A stretch of 64,000 nucleotides of DNA from positions 2,728,001 to 2,792,000 of the forward strand of contig NZ_LT629743.1 in the NCBI RefSeq assembly GCF_900105095.1, in the 5' to 3' direction. This document shows, one piece after another, positions 51,320 to 60,995 of this stretch. Position 1 is the stretch's first letter; each line of letters starts with the position of its first letter. The position numbers and the translations under genes were made by a program. The notes beneath the pieces were generated by a model, which was given only the letters and a program-made list of their open reading frames with translations, did no database searches and had not been told where the DNA came from. The DNA comes from Erythrobacter sp. HL-111 (lineage in GTDB: Bacteria; Pseudomonadota; Alphaproteobacteria; Sphingomonadales; Sphingomonadaceae).

Positions 51320-54300
51320 ATGAAGATCAAATATCTCCTTGCAGCGAGCGTCGTAAGCCTCTCTGCCGCCACTTTCGTCGCGACTCCGGCAGTCGCCCAG
51401 CAGATCACCTCGGGTGTCGAGGGTCGGGTGACCGACGATGCGGGCAATGCCATTCCCGGGGCGACCGTTGTCGTCACCGACGAGCGCACCGGCGCCTCGC
51501 GTTCCTCCACCTCGGGCTCGGGCGGTTCCTTCCGCGTCGTCAACCTGCCGCCGGGCGGCCCCTACACCGTGACCGTGACCGCGCCGGGCTTTGAAGGCCA
51601 GACGGTCGAAGACATCTTCACCAGCATCGGCGGCCGCCGCAGCTTCACCTTCGCGCTGACCAGCGATGCCGACGGCACGGCCGAAACCATCATCGTGACC
51701 GGCGCACGTGCCGGCGCGACCCAGCTCGCGGTCGGCCCGGGCTCGGCATTCGACACCCAGACGCTCGAAGCCTTTCCGTCGATCACCCGCGACATCCGCG
51801 ACATCATCCGCATCGACCCGCGTGTCGCCATCGACACCCAGAACGATGTCGACCGCATTTCCTGCCTTGGCGGCAACGACCGTTCGAACACCTTCACCGT
51901 CGACGGCATCGTCCAGGCCGACACCTTCGGCCTGAACGGCACGCCCTTCGCCGCTCGCAACGCGCTGCCGCTGCCGTTCGACGTGGTCGACCAGGTCTCG
52001 GTCGAATTCGCGCCGTTCGACGTCGAATATTCCGAATTCACCGGCTGTCTCGTGAACGTCGTGACCAAGGCCGGTTCGAACGAATTCCACGGTTCGGCCT
52101 TCATCACCTATTTCGACCAGGGCCTGCTCGCCAACGAAGTCGCTGGTCGTCCGCTCCAGGCCGGCAGCGAAAAGCGCTGGGGTGCAACCATCAATGGTCC
52201 GATCTTCAAGGACAAGCTGTTCTTCTCGTTCGGTTATGAAGAGACCGATCTTGGCGACGGCAACGATTTCGGCCCCACCGGCGGCGGCTTCGCCAACGAG
52301 GCGATCTTCGCCACGCAGGAACAGTTCGACGAATTCGCGCAGATCGCGCGCGACGTCTACGGCCAGGACACGGGCGGCTATCCGACCACGCTGGCGGAAA
52401 GCTCGGTGCGCTATTTCGGCCGTCTCGACTGGCAGATCGCCGATGGTCACCGCCTCGAAGGCACCTATCAGCGGCTCGAGGAAACCAATGTCGAACCCGA
52501 TTTCGGCGGTCAGCAGCTCGGCGGCCTGAACAGCTTCGAGGACGAAGGCACGATCTCCGACTACTACTCGCTGCGTCTCTATTCCGAATGGAGCGACACG
52601 ATCTCGACCGAACTGCGCGTCAGCCGCGCCGAAGTCGGCGACGTGCAAGGTCCGGTCGGCTTCGGCGAAGCGCAGTCGGACAACCCGACCGTGCGTCTTG
52701 CCGTCGGTGTGGAGCCGGTCCCCGGCGTCACCAGCGAAAACGGCCTTCTGACCACCGGCCCGGGCATCTTCCGTTCGGCCAACCAGCTCGACACCAAGAT
52801 CGACCAGGCCCGTTTCCAGATGAACGTCGATGCCGGTAACGGCCACTTCCTGAAGTTCGGTGCCGAAATCAACGACCTGGAAGTGTTCAACCTGTTCGCC
52901 ATCAACGCGACCGGCACGCTGTTCTTCCGCAACCTCGACGATTTCCGCAACGGCGTCGTGGCGGGCGGCAGGTTCTCGAGCGTGTTCGGCGATCTCGCCG
53001 ACGAACTGGCGGCCGGCAATCTCGGCGGCGGCACGATCAACGCCTCGCCGTCGGGCGACATCAACGAGGCCGCGGCGCTGTTCAGCCGTCGGATCTACTC
53101 GATCTACGCCCAGGACGAATGGCAGGCGACCGACCAGCTGTCGATCAATGCCGGCATCCGCGTGCAGATGTACGACGGCGATGCCCCGCCCGCGAACCCG
53201 AACTTCCTCGAGCGTTACGGCTTCAGCAACGCGACCTCGTTCGGTCGTCTCGACACGCTGCTCCTGCCGCGTGTCTCGGCCTCATACGAGTTCGACAATG
53301 CCGGGTTCTTCTCGAACTCGCGCCTGACCGGCGGTGTCGGCATCTTCTCGGGCGGCGACCCGGTGGTGTGGTTCTCGAACGCGTTCTCGAACAACGGGTT
53401 CAATGTCGGCAGCGGCAACACCTTCAGTTCGGAATGCGACGGGTTCACCAACCCGGACGGTTCGTTCAATGTCCTCAACGGCGGGTCCTTCCAGGGCTTC
53501 CCGCAGTGCGCGATCGACGCCGGTTCGGCGCAGGCCGCCGCGGGTCTTGCCGATACCCAGTCGATCGATCCCGAAATCGACGTGCCGAGCGTGGTGCGTG
53601 CCAATGTCGGCTTCGTCACCGATTTCGGCACCGAGACCGGCTTCTTCAGCAACTGGCGCCTGAACCTCGACTACATCTATTCGCGGTTCAACGACACGCT
53701 GAACTGGGTCGATCTTGCCCAGGCGCCCAATCCGACCGCGGGTCTCAACGGCTTCACCGTCGACGGGCGTCCGATCTACGACGCGCTCGACCCGACCAAC
53801 CCGGGCTGCGACGCGCAGCTGCAGGGAACGGGCGGCACGCCGCCCGTCTGGAGCAACCTCACGGCCGACTGCTTCGGCGCGCGCCGCGATGACGAGATCC
53901 AGCTGACCAACGGGCCGAGCTTCGAGAGCCACGTCTTCTCGGCGATCCTGTCGAAGACCTTCGCCAGCGGCCTGTTCACCGAAGGCGGCAGCACGCAGCT
54001 CAACTTCGGCTACGCCTTCACCGATGCGAGCAACAACCGGAACGCCAGTTCTTCGACCGCGACTTCGTCCTACGACTCGACCGCGGCCTTCGATCGGCAG
54101 AACCCGGCGGTGTCGACCTCGAACTTCGAGACCCGTCACAACATCACCGCGACGATGAACTTCCGCGAGGAATTCTTCGACGGTTACGACACCAGTATCG
54201 GGATCTTCTTCCGCGCGCGTTCGGGCCTGCCCTACAGCCTGACGTTCGACGGCGGCAGCGTCTTCAACGACTCCGCGTCGGGTTCGGACAACGCGCTGCT

Positions 54301-54751
54301 CTACATCCCGAGCGGCGTGGACGATCCGAACATCTCGCCTTCGTCGGATCCGGCTGCGGTGACGGCTCTGCTCGACTATCTCGACACGAGCGAAGTCGGC
54401 GAGGAGTGCGGCTTCAACCGGGGCGAATCGGTCGCGCGCAACACCTGCAACAACGACTGGCACTTCGACATGGACCTGCGCTTCAGCCAGGAACTGCCGT
54501 TCCTCGGCAGCCTGACGGGCATCGCCGATGACCGGATCGAGGTGTTCGCCGACTTCGCCAACTTCCTCAACCTGATCGACGGCAGCTGGAACGTCCTGCG
54601 TCAACGCAGACAGTTCGTCGACCTCGTCGATGGCGGCGTGGACGATGAGGGCCGTTACATCATCTCGGGCTTCAACCCGGACGATCAGAACAACGTGGCG
54701 ATCCTTCCGTCGGCCTGGCGGATCCAGATCGGTGCGCGTTACGAGTTCTAA
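51320..54751 (+). CDS. Oar-like TonB-dependent receptor with carboxypeptidase-regulatory domain
   Basis: An outer-membrane protein of 1143 residues. The signal peptide (LLAASVVSLSAATFVATPAVA) is followed by a carboxypeptidase-regulatory-like Ig fold (residues about 30-115, VEGRVTDDAGNAIPGATVVVT), a plug domain (residues about 130-250), and a barrel ending in the aromatic WRIQIGARYEF. Such OmpA-related or Oar-like receptors take up large substrates, including peptides. The size is at the high end but normal for the subfamily. It stands alone, with an inverted repeat in the leader and a terminator after it. Confidence 0.92.
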   Translation: MKIKYLLAASVVSLSAATFVATPAVAQQITSGVEGRVTDDAGNAIPGATVVVTDERTGASRSSTSGSGGSFRVVNLPPGGPYTVTVTAPGFEGQTVEDIFTSIGGRRSFTFALTSDADGTAETIIVTGARAGATQLAVGPGSAFDTQTLEAFPSITRDIRDIIRIDPRVAIDTQNDVDRISCLGGNDRSNTFTVDGIVQADTFGLNGTPFAARNALPLPFDVVDQVSVEFAPFDVEYSEFTGCLVNVVTKAGSNEFHGSAFITYFDQGLLANEVAGRPLQAGSEKRWGATINGPIFKDKLFFSFGYEETDLGDGNDFGPTGGGFANEAIFATQEQFDEFAQIARDVYGQDTGGYPTTLAESSVRYFGRLDWQIADGHRLEGTYQRLEETNVEPDFGGQQLGGLNSFEDEGTISDYYSLRLYSEWSDTISTELRVSRAEVGDVQGPVGFGEAQSDNPTVRLAVGVEPVPGVTSENGLLTTGPGIFRSANQLDTKIDQARFQMNVDAGNGHFLKFGAEINDLEVFNLFAINATGTLFFRNLDDFRNGVVAGGRFSSVFGDLADELAAGNLGGGTINASPSGDINEAAALFSRRIYSIYAQDEWQATDQLSINAGIRVQMYDGDAPPANPNFLERYGFSNATSFGRLDTLLLPRVSASYEFDNAGFFSNSRLTGGVGIFSGGDPVVWFSNAFSNNGFNVGSGNTFSSECDGFTNPDGSFNVLNGGSFQGFPQCAIDAGSAQAAAGLADTQSIDPEIDVPSVVRANVGFVTDFGTETGFFSNWRLNLDYIYSRFNDTLNWVDLAQAPNPTAGLNGFTVDGRPIYDALDPTNPGCDAQLQGTGGTPPVWSNLTADCFGARRDDEIQLTNGPSFESHVFSAILSKTFASGLFTEGGSTQLNFGYAFTDASNNRNASSSTATSSYDSTAAFDRQNPAVSTSNFETRHNITATMNFREEFFDGYDTSIGIFFRARSGLPYSLTFDGGSVFNDSASGSDNALLYIPSGVDDPNISPSSDPAAVTALLDYLDTSEVGEECGFNRGESVARNTCNNDWHFDMDLRFSQELPFLGSLTGIADDRIEVFADFANFLNLIDGSWNVLRQRRQFVDLVDGGVDDEGRYIISGFNPDDQNNVAILPSAWRIQIGARYEF

Positions 54752-54781
54752 CTCGCAGCCGCCCGGACAAGGCAACAGAAC

Positions 54782-54815
54782 AGCGGCGGGGCCCCATGGG
54801 CTCCGCCGCTTTCGT
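54782..54815 (+). terminator. Terminator after the Oar-like receptor gene
   Basis: A stem AGCGGCGGGGCCC pairs with GGGCTCCGCCGCT (one mismatch) around a short loop and is followed by TTTCGTTT. It lies 30 bp after the stop codon. Confidence 0.75.
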
Positions 54816-54922
54816 TTGCGGGCGGTGAGGGGGCGCCGCGCCGTGCGTCGGCCCGCCGCGGCAGGGCGCGCGGTCGCGGCCCGTCCGCCCGACCCGCCCC
54901 GCCGTACGCGCCCCGCAGGCGC

Positions 54923-57835
54923 TCACGCCCCGCGACTGCCGGCGCGCTCCTGCGGCGGCGTTGCGGCCTCCTCGGCGAGCGCCAGCAATTCGCGCGCCAT
55001 TTCCTCCCGAAGCGCGCCCGCCTGTTCGCCTGCCAGTGCCCGTTCGAGCGCCGCCGCCTGGTCGCCGAGCCGGGCCTCGGAAAACATTGCCGCGGTCCCG
55101 GCAAGCCGGTGCAGCTTGCGCGCGAGCGCGGCCCCTGCCGGGCTGCGGCCCGCGCCCTCCCGGTCCAGCCAGCCGTGTTCGATCGCCTCGCGCACCGCGC
55201 CCACCGCCTCGGCCCGGCGCGCCTCCCAGCGCTGGCGCAGCGCGCCGGCCCTCTCGCCGCCCGACCCGCGGGAACGGACCGGTTCGGCGCCCGGCGCAGC
55301 GATCTGCGCCTCGGCCCGCCGGGCATCCCCGCCCGCGCGCGCCTCGATCACGCTGGGTGCGGCCTCGACGATGCGGGTCGGCAGCCAGCGTTGCAGCGCC
55401 TGCGCCAGCGCGGAGAGATCGACCGGTTTCGCAAGATGCGCCTGCATCCCCGCCGCGCGCGCCTGGGCGACGTCTTGCGAAAAGGCGTTCGCCGTGAGCG
55501 CGATGATCGGCAGCCGGTCCGGCCCGATCCCCTCCGCCCGGATCGCGCGGGTCGCTTCATAGCCGTCGCAGCCCGGCATCTGCACGTCCATCAGCACGAG
55601 GTCGAAGGGCCGCCCGCGCATCAGCGCATCGATCACCATCGCAATCGCCTCGTTCCCGTCATGGGCGAGCGCGACGTCCTGCCCGCAGCGATCGAGCATC
55701 TCGCTCACCAGCTGGCGGCTGATGTCGTGATCCTCGGCCAGCAGGATGCGCGCAGATTGCGGCAGGTCTTCGGCGAGGACCGCGGCGGGCGCGCGCTCCG
55801 GCCGGGCCTGCGGTTCGGCGCGCGGCGCAGGCAGGACGAGCGTGAAGCACGACCCCCGGCCCGGCGCGCTTTCGACCTCGATCCGCCCGCCGAGCAGCCC
55901 GGCGAGCTGGCGGCTGACGGACAGGCCGAGGCCGGTCCCGCCATAGCGCCGCGCGGTGTCGGCCGATCCTTGCGCGAAGGGGCGGAAGATCGCCTCGAGC
56001 CGGGCCTCGCTGATGCCGATGCCGCTGTCCTCGACCCGGATACGGGCCATCCCGCGCTCGACCGACCAGCTCACGTCGATGCGCCCCCTTTCGGTGAACT
56101 TGACCGCATTGCCGATGAGGTTGAGCGCGATCTGGCGCAGGCGCAGGGCGTCGGTCATGATCCAGGGCCGCGCGTCCTCTTCGAAGCGGGATTGCGAATG
56201 GTCCCCGCAGCGGCGCCGGAAGGTGAGCTCGAGGCCTTTCTTCTCGGCGCTCGGCCGGTGCAGCGCGGCGCAATCCGAAAGGGTCGCGTGAAGGTCGACC
56301 GGGGCCTGGTCGATCGCGATTTCGCCCGCCTCTATCCTGGAAAGGTCGAGAATGTCGTTGAGGAGCAGCATCATCGACCGCCCGGATTCGACGATGAGAT
56401 TGGCCTGCCGGCGCTGTTCGGGATCGAGGTCCCCCCGCAGCATGAGTTCGGCAAAACCGAGCACCCCGTTCATGGGAGTGCGGATCTCATGGCTCATGTT
56501 CGCGAGGAATTCGGATTTCGCCCGCGCCGCCTCCTCCGCCTTGCAGCGGGCGCGGGTGAGCAGCTCCTCGAGTTCGACCCGGTCGGTCACGTCGCGCGCC
56601 GCGACGACGATCCCGGCGCGCGCGCCGCTCACGGGGGCGAAGGCGATCGCGCAATCGGCCTCGATGAAGACCGGCGTCCCGTCCGGCGCATCGTGCAGGC
56701 GGCGATAGGTCACCCGCTCGCGCTGCGATTGCCCCGTCATCAGCCGTTCGAACGCGAGCAGCACGCGCTCTTGCGTTTCGGCGTGCAGGAAGACGCCGAC
56801 CCTTTCGCCGAGCAGGTCCTCCGGCACCAGGCCCAACACCTCGCGCGCCGAGGGCGAGGCATAGGTGCATACCCCGGTTTCGTCATAGCGCAGCACCGCA
56901 TCGGTGATGGTTCGCGCCAGCAGGTCGAGCCGCTCCCGCCCCGCCGCGAGATCTTCCGCAATCCGTTGGCGCCCGGCGAGGATCGCCGCGACCGGCAGGC
57001 CGGTGAGGAAATTCGCCGCGACGAAGGCCTGCACGAGATGGACCTGCGCGAGGCCCGGGACGGTCGCGGCCCCGACTGGTCCCTCCCCCGCCATGGTCCT
57101 GCCGCAGGCGATGCCCGCCACCGCCATGACATAGACGGCCGTGCCGAGACTGCCGAGGCGGAAGGCGTGCAGCAGGGTGATCGGCGGGATCAGGAACAGG
57201 AGCGAATGGCGCGGCTGGTCGAACACCACCAGCGCGCAGGCCATGCCCGCCGCGATCACGCCCGCGGCCTGTGCCAAGGCGGCCGGATCGGGCGCGCGGC
57301 GCCGCTCGACCGCGTCCCAGGCGAGGAGCGCGGTCGGCACGATCACCACCATGCCCACCGCATGGGCCAGGAACCAGGCCAGCGTCCCGGCCGGCACGGA
57401 CCCCGCAGGCCCCGGCATGACCGGCGAGGCGAGCGCGGCCGAGAGCAGCGGCCCGACGAGCCCGCCGGCCCAGACGAAGCGGGCGAGGTGGCCGATCCGC
57501 GTCATGTCGGGCCGGTCCCCGCAGCCGCGCCGGGTCAGCCACGTCACCACCGCGAGATCGGCGACATGGGCGAAGGTGCGGACGCCTGCGACCATCGGCT
57601 CGACGCCGAACGCGAGGTTCGCGGCCATGCTCGCCGCGGCGAAGGCGAGCAGGAAGGGAAGTTCGTTGGCGAGCCGGGCGCGCAGGAGAAAGGCGACGCC
57701 GAGCGCATTGGGCAGCCAAACGCCCTGTGCGAGCGTGCCATCATGCGCGCCCGCAAGACCCGGCGCGCCCAGCGCGAACAGCGCCGCCGCGCCCGCCAGC
57801 GCGCCCAGCAGGCTGTCGCGGTCGAGTTTCCCCAT
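54923..57835 (-). CDS. MASE1-PAS hybrid histidine kinase with receiver and HPt domains
   Basis: A 970-residue sensor. Residues 1-290 are a MASE1-like membrane domain with about eight helices. A PAS domain with PAC end (about 300-425) leads to the kinase: HisKA with phospho-acceptor His449 in NMSHEIRTPMNG, HATPase with NLIGNAVKF, DSGIGIS and GGTGLGLS, a receiver with Asp750 in LVLMDVQMPG, and an HPt-like segment with His909 in KLHRLAGTAAMF. The full His-Asp-His relay is therefore in one chain, but the final response regulator is not nearby. The ATG at 57835 is chosen; the frame is open to 57982. Divergent from tonB. Confidence 0.92.
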   Translation of the reverse strand: MGKLDRDSLLGALAGAAALFALGAPGLAGAHDGTLAQGVWLPNALGVAFLLRARLANELPFLLAFAAASMAANLAFGVEPMVAGVRTFAHVADLAVVTWLTRRGCGDRPDMTRIGHLARFVWAGGLVGPLLSAALASPVMPGPAGSVPAGTLAWFLAHAVGMVVIVPTALLAWDAVERRRAPDPAALAQAAGVIAAGMACALVVFDQPRHSLLFLIPPITLLHAFRLGSLGTAVYVMAVAGIACGRTMAGEGPVGAATVPGLAQVHLVQAFVAANFLTGLPVAAILAGRQRIAEDLAAGRERLDLLARTITDAVLRYDETGVCTYASPSAREVLGLVPEDLLGERVGVFLHAETQERVLLAFERLMTGQSQRERVTYRRLHDAPDGTPVFIEADCAIAFAPVSGARAGIVVAARDVTDRVELEELLTRARCKAEEAARAKSEFLANMSHEIRTPMNGVLGFAELMLRGDLDPEQRRQANLIVESGRSMMLLLNDILDLSRIEAGEIAIDQAPVDLHATLSDCAALHRPSAEKKGLELTFRRRCGDHSQSRFEEDARPWIMTDALRLRQIALNLIGNAVKFTERGRIDVSWSVERGMARIRVEDSGIGISEARLEAIFRPFAQGSADTARRYGGTGLGLSVSRQLAGLLGGRIEVESAPGRGSCFTLVLPAPRAEPQARPERAPAAVLAEDLPQSARILLAEDHDISRQLVSEMLDRCGQDVALAHDGNEAIAMVIDALMRGRPFDLVLMDVQMPGCDGYEATRAIRAEGIGPDRLPIIALTANAFSQDVAQARAAGMQAHLAKPVDLSALAQALQRWLPTRIVEAAPSVIEARAGGDARRAEAQIAAPGAEPVRSRGSGGERAGALRQRWEARRAEAVGAVREAIEHGWLDREGAGRSPAGAALARKLHRLAGTAAMFSEARLGDQAAALERALAGEQAGALREEMARELLALAEEAATPPQERAGSRGA

Positions 57836-57991
57836 GGCGGGAAAGCCCGTCCCGGCGAAGGATCGGGCGGGTATCACCGCGCCCGCCCGCGCGTTCGATC
57901 GCAATCCATCGCCCCATGCTATAGGAAGCGCTCCGCCGGGACCGGGGGAGTTCGCTCCGGAACGGACGCAATCGGGAGCCATTGGGCCGCC

Positions 57992-58717
57992 ATGGCCACA
58001 TTTTCACACCGGGATGGAGCGGGATCGCGGCGGGTTCGCTGGCCGCTCCTCGTGGCGATCGCGCTGGGACATCTCGCCGGGCTCTACCTCCTCGGCAAAC
58101 TCCTCGCGCCCGATCTCGCCGGCGGGATCGAACGCGAGGTGGTCGCCGCCTTCACGCTCGAAGCCCCGGAGCCCGCCCCGCCGCCGCCCGAGAACGAGCC
58201 CGAGCCCGACGAGGGGGCCCAGGGCGAACCGGGCGAGGAGCCGGTGCCCCGGCCCGTCACCGCCCCGCCGCCCGAGATCGACCTGCCGCGCCCGAGTCCG
58301 CTGCCTCGAGCTTCCTCGACCGGGACGGCCGACCGGTCGGGCGCGCGCGTGGCGGGCGAGGGCACGGGCGCGGCGGGAAGCGGGCCGGGAACCGGCTCGG
58401 GCAACCGCGGCGGCGGGCGCGGCGGGGTCGCGGTGACGCGGCCGGTGCACGTCGCGGGAGGGATCGACGATGCGCGCGACTATCCCCTCCCGCCCGGCGG
58501 GCGCGCCGCCCGTCGCGGGACCGAGGTGATCGTGCGCGTCATCGTTGGCACCGATGGCCGCGCGCGCGATTGCACGGTCTATCGCCCCAGCCCCGACCCG
58601 CAGGCCGATGCGATCACCTGTCGCCTCGTCGAGCAGAGGCTTCGATTCCGCCCGGCAACCGATGCGAACGGCGATCCCGTGCCCGCCCCGTTCTACTGGC
58701 GCCAGCGCTGGTTCTGA
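57992..58717 (+). CDS. tonB: TonB-family energy-transducing protein
   Basis: A 241-residue protein with one N-terminal membrane helix (LLVAIALGHLAGLYLLGKLL), a Pro/Glu-rich linker (EPAPPPPENEPEPDEG) and a glycine-rich stretch, and a C-terminal TonB domain (GTEVIVRVIVGTDGRARDCTVYRPSPDPQADAITCRL and LRFRPATDANGDPVPAPFYWRQRW). It would pass energy from ExbBD to receptors such as those at 9389 and 51320, though no exbBD is seen in the window. Divergent from the histidine kinase; 156 bp between starts. Confidence 0.88.
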   Translation: MATFSHRDGAGSRRVRWPLLVAIALGHLAGLYLLGKLLAPDLAGGIEREVVAAFTLEAPEPAPPPPENEPEPDEGAQGEPGEEPVPRPVTAPPPEIDLPRPSPLPRASSTGTADRSGARVAGEGTGAAGSGPGTGSGNRGGGRGGVAVTRPVHVAGGIDDARDYPLPPGGRAARRGTEVIVRVIVGTDGRARDCTVYRPSPDPQADAITCRLVEQRLRFRPATDANGDPVPAPFYWRQRWF

Positions 58718-58813
58718 GCGCGGCGCGCGGCCCGGCCGGGGAGCCGGGATTTTCCCGTGCGCGGCAGGCTCGGCGCTGGCATCGACCGCGCGCGCTGCTA
58801 TAGCTCGGATCCG

Positions 58814-59878
58814 ATGAGCGCGCCCGCCCGAATCCACCCGGTGATCCTTTGCGGCGGCAGCGGCACGCGGCTCTGGCCGGTCAGCCGCAAGGCGAGGCCC
58901 AAGCCCTTCCTCCCGCTGGTGGGCAGCCGCACGCTGTTCGAGGCGGCGCAGGACCGCGTGGGCGACTGCGAGAGCTTCGCCGCGCCGATCATCGTCGCCG
59001 GGGCGCAGCATTGCGAGCTGATCGAGGCACAGGCGCGTGGGCAGCATCGCCTCGTCATCGAGCCCGCGGCGAAGAACACCGCACCCGCCATCGCGCTTGC
59101 CGCCGCGCTGCTGCCGGCCGAGGCCGTCATGCTGGTCTGCCCGAGCGACCACCACATCGCCGACGAGACCGCTTTCGTCGCCGCCGCGCTGGCCGCGGCA
59201 AGCCTTGCGCGGGAGGACTGGCTCGTCTCCTTCGGCATCGCGCCCGACCATCCCGAAACCGGCTATGGCTACCTGCGCCGGGGCGAACCCCTGCCCGGCG
59301 GTTACCGGATCGCGCGCTTCGTCGAGAAGCCCGATCTCGCGACCGCGCAGAGCTATCTCGCCACCGGCGAATACAGCTGGAACGGCGGCATCTTCGCCTT
59401 TCGCGCGGGCCATTTCCTCGACGAACTCGCCCGCCATCGCCCCGACATGGCGCGCCTCGTCGGCGAAGCGGTCGCGGGCGGACGCGAGGAGGGCACGCGC
59501 TTCCATCCCGCCGCCGAACCTTTCGCGGCCATCGAAGGCGATTCGGTCGATTACGCCGTCATGGAGAACACGGACCGCGCCGCCATGGTCCCGGCCGACA
59601 TGGGCTGGTCCGACATCGGCAACTGGGCCGCGCTCGCCGATGCGCTCGCGGCCGAGCCCGGCCTTGCCGATCCCGATCGCAATGTCGCGCGCGGGCCTGC
59701 CGATCTCGATTCCTGCCGCGGCGTCCTCGCGCTCAGCGACGGGCCGCGCGTTTCGGTCGTCGGGCTGGAGGACATCTGCGTGGTCGTGTGCGAGGGCGAG
59801 GTGCTGGTGACGACGCGCGCGGGCGCGCAGCGGGTCGGCAAGCTCCCCGGCGCGGTCAACCAGGAACCCGCCCGGTGA
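58814..59878 (+). CDS. manC: Mannose-1-phosphate guanylyltransferase
   Basis: A 354-residue nucleotidyltransferase that makes GDP-mannose. The signature ILCGGSGTRLWPVSRKARPKPFLPL lies at the N-terminus, then PAAKNTAPAIALAAA, VCPSDHHIAD and YGYLRRGE. The C-terminal part (MENTDRAAMVPADMGWSDIGNWAAL) is standard. It lacks the extra isomerase domain of bifunctional forms; the isomerase follows as a separate gene with a 4-bp overlap (GTGA). The ATG at 58814 matches the family start. Confidence 0.92.
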   Translation: MSAPARIHPVILCGGSGTRLWPVSRKARPKPFLPLVGSRTLFEAAQDRVGDCESFAAPIIVAGAQHCELIEAQARGQHRLVIEPAAKNTAPAIALAAALLPAEAVMLVCPSDHHIADETAFVAAALAAASLAREDWLVSFGIAPDHPETGYGYLRRGEPLPGGYRIARFVEKPDLATAQSYLATGEYSWNGGIFAFRAGHFLDELARHRPDMARLVGEAVAGGREEGTRFHPAAEPFAAIEGDSVDYAVMENTDRAAMVPADMGWSDIGNWAALADALAAEPGLADPDRNVARGPADLDSCRGVLALSDGPRVSVVGLEDICVVVCEGEVLVTTRAGAQRVGKLPGAVNQEPAR

Positions 59879-60684
59879 CGATGCGCGTGCGCCGGCTTCC
59901 CACCCGCATGGTGGAGAAGGTCTGGGGCCGCGAGCACCTTCCCCCGCCCTTCGCCGCCCCCGCGGGCACCCGGATCGGGGAAATCTGGTTCGAACCCCCG
60001 CCCGAACTGCCGCAGGTGCTGGTCAAGTATCTCTTCACCTCCGAAAAGCTCTCGGTCCAGGTCCACCCGTCCGATGCGAATGCCCTGCCGGGCGAGGCGG
60101 GGAAGGAGGAATGCTGGCTGGTTCTCGATGCCGAACCGGGGGCGAGCCTTGCGATCGGGTTCCGCGAGACGGTCTCGCCCGAACGGATCGAGGCGGCCGC
60201 GCGCGACGGGTCGATCGAGGACCTGCTCGAATGGCACGAGGCGAAGGCGGGCGACCTGTTCTACCTTCCGGCCGGGACGGTCCACGCGATCGGCCCGGGC
60301 CTCGCCCTGGTCGAGGTGCAGCAGGCGAGCGACACCACCTTCCGGCTCTACGATTACGGCCGTCCGCGCGAACTCCATCTCGACCGGGCCATGGCGGTGG
60401 CGAAGGGCGAGCCTTACGGCGCACGGCACAAGGGCAGCGTCGCCGAGCGCGGCGAACGGCTGATCGACGGGCGCTTCTTCCGGCTCGACCGGATCGAGGG
60501 GGCTCCTTCGGAAGCGATCGCCGCGGCCTATGACGCGCCGCTCCTCGCCCTGCCGCTCGAAGGTGCGATCCATGCGCGGGAAGGCGGGGCGCGGGTCGGT
60601 GCGGGCGAATGCCTCCTTGCGCCCGGTATCGGCGCGCTCGATTTCGCCGCGGCCGGGGTCACCCTGCTGACGCGGGCGAAATAG
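59875..60684 (+). CDS. manA: Mannose-6-phosphate isomerase, class I
   Basis: A 269-residue cupin-type isomerase supplying mannose-6-phosphate. Zinc-site blocks are KLSVQVHPSDANALPGE, GKEECWLVLDAE and LPAGTVHAIGPGLALVEVQQ. The GTG at 59875 is preferred, since AGGAA lies 8 nt ahead and the start overlaps the manC stop; an ATG at 59881 is the alternative. The class I fold is short here relative to the E. coli enzyme (about 390 residues), as in many Alphaproteobacteria. Operon with manC; converges on the PHA-system gene with a 4-bp gap. Confidence 0.9.
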   Translation: MTMRVRRLPTRMVEKVWGREHLPPPFAAPAGTRIGEIWFEPPPELPQVLVKYLFTSEKLSVQVHPSDANALPGEAGKEECWLVLDAEPGASLAIGFRETVSPERIEAAARDGSIEDLLEWHEAKAGDLFYLPAGTVHAIGPGLALVEVQQASDTTFRLYDYGRPRELHLDRAMAVAKGEPYGARHKGSVAERGERLIDGRFFRLDRIEGAPSEAIAAAYDAPLLALPLEGAIHAREGGARVGAGECLLAPGIGALDFAAAGVTLLTRAK

Positions 60685-60688
60685 CGCG

Positions 60689-60985
60689 TCAGCGCAGGAG
60701 CCGCGCGCCTTCCTTCTTCATCGCCCGTTCGATCGTGCCGCGCAGGAAGGACAGCGCGAGCGGCAGTTCCATCTCGATCGTCACGCTCGTCTCGTGGATG
60801 TCGATCGCACCCCTCAAGTGCTGGCCGACGATGGTGATGACCATGTCCATGTGATCCTCGCCCTGCCAGCTCGTGTCGAGGCTCGCCATGCCGGGCGGGA
60901 AGAAATGCGCGATCTCGCCTTGCCGTTCGTGAAGGCGGCGGCGCACTTCCTCACGGCCGAGGTTATGGGGGAGCGAGACTCGCAT
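60689..60985 (-). CDS. Polyhydroxyalkanoic acid system family protein
   Basis: A 98-residue protein of the PHA_gran_rgn family: VSLPHNLGREEVRRRLHER, then SWQGEDHMDMVITIVGQHLRG and ELPLALSFLRGTIERAMKKEG. It is associated with polyhydroxyalkanoate granules in some genomes, though the function is not established. The ATG at 60985 is chosen. No PHA synthase gene is in the window. It lies 10 bp after the next upstream gene on the same strand, so it may share that transcript. Confidence 0.78.
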   Translation of the reverse strand: MRVSLPHNLGREEVRRRLHERQGEIAHFFPPGMASLDTSWQGEDHMDMVITIVGQHLRGAIDIHETSVTIEMELPLALSFLRGTIERAMKKEGARLLR

Positions 60986-60995
60986 CTGGTTTCTT

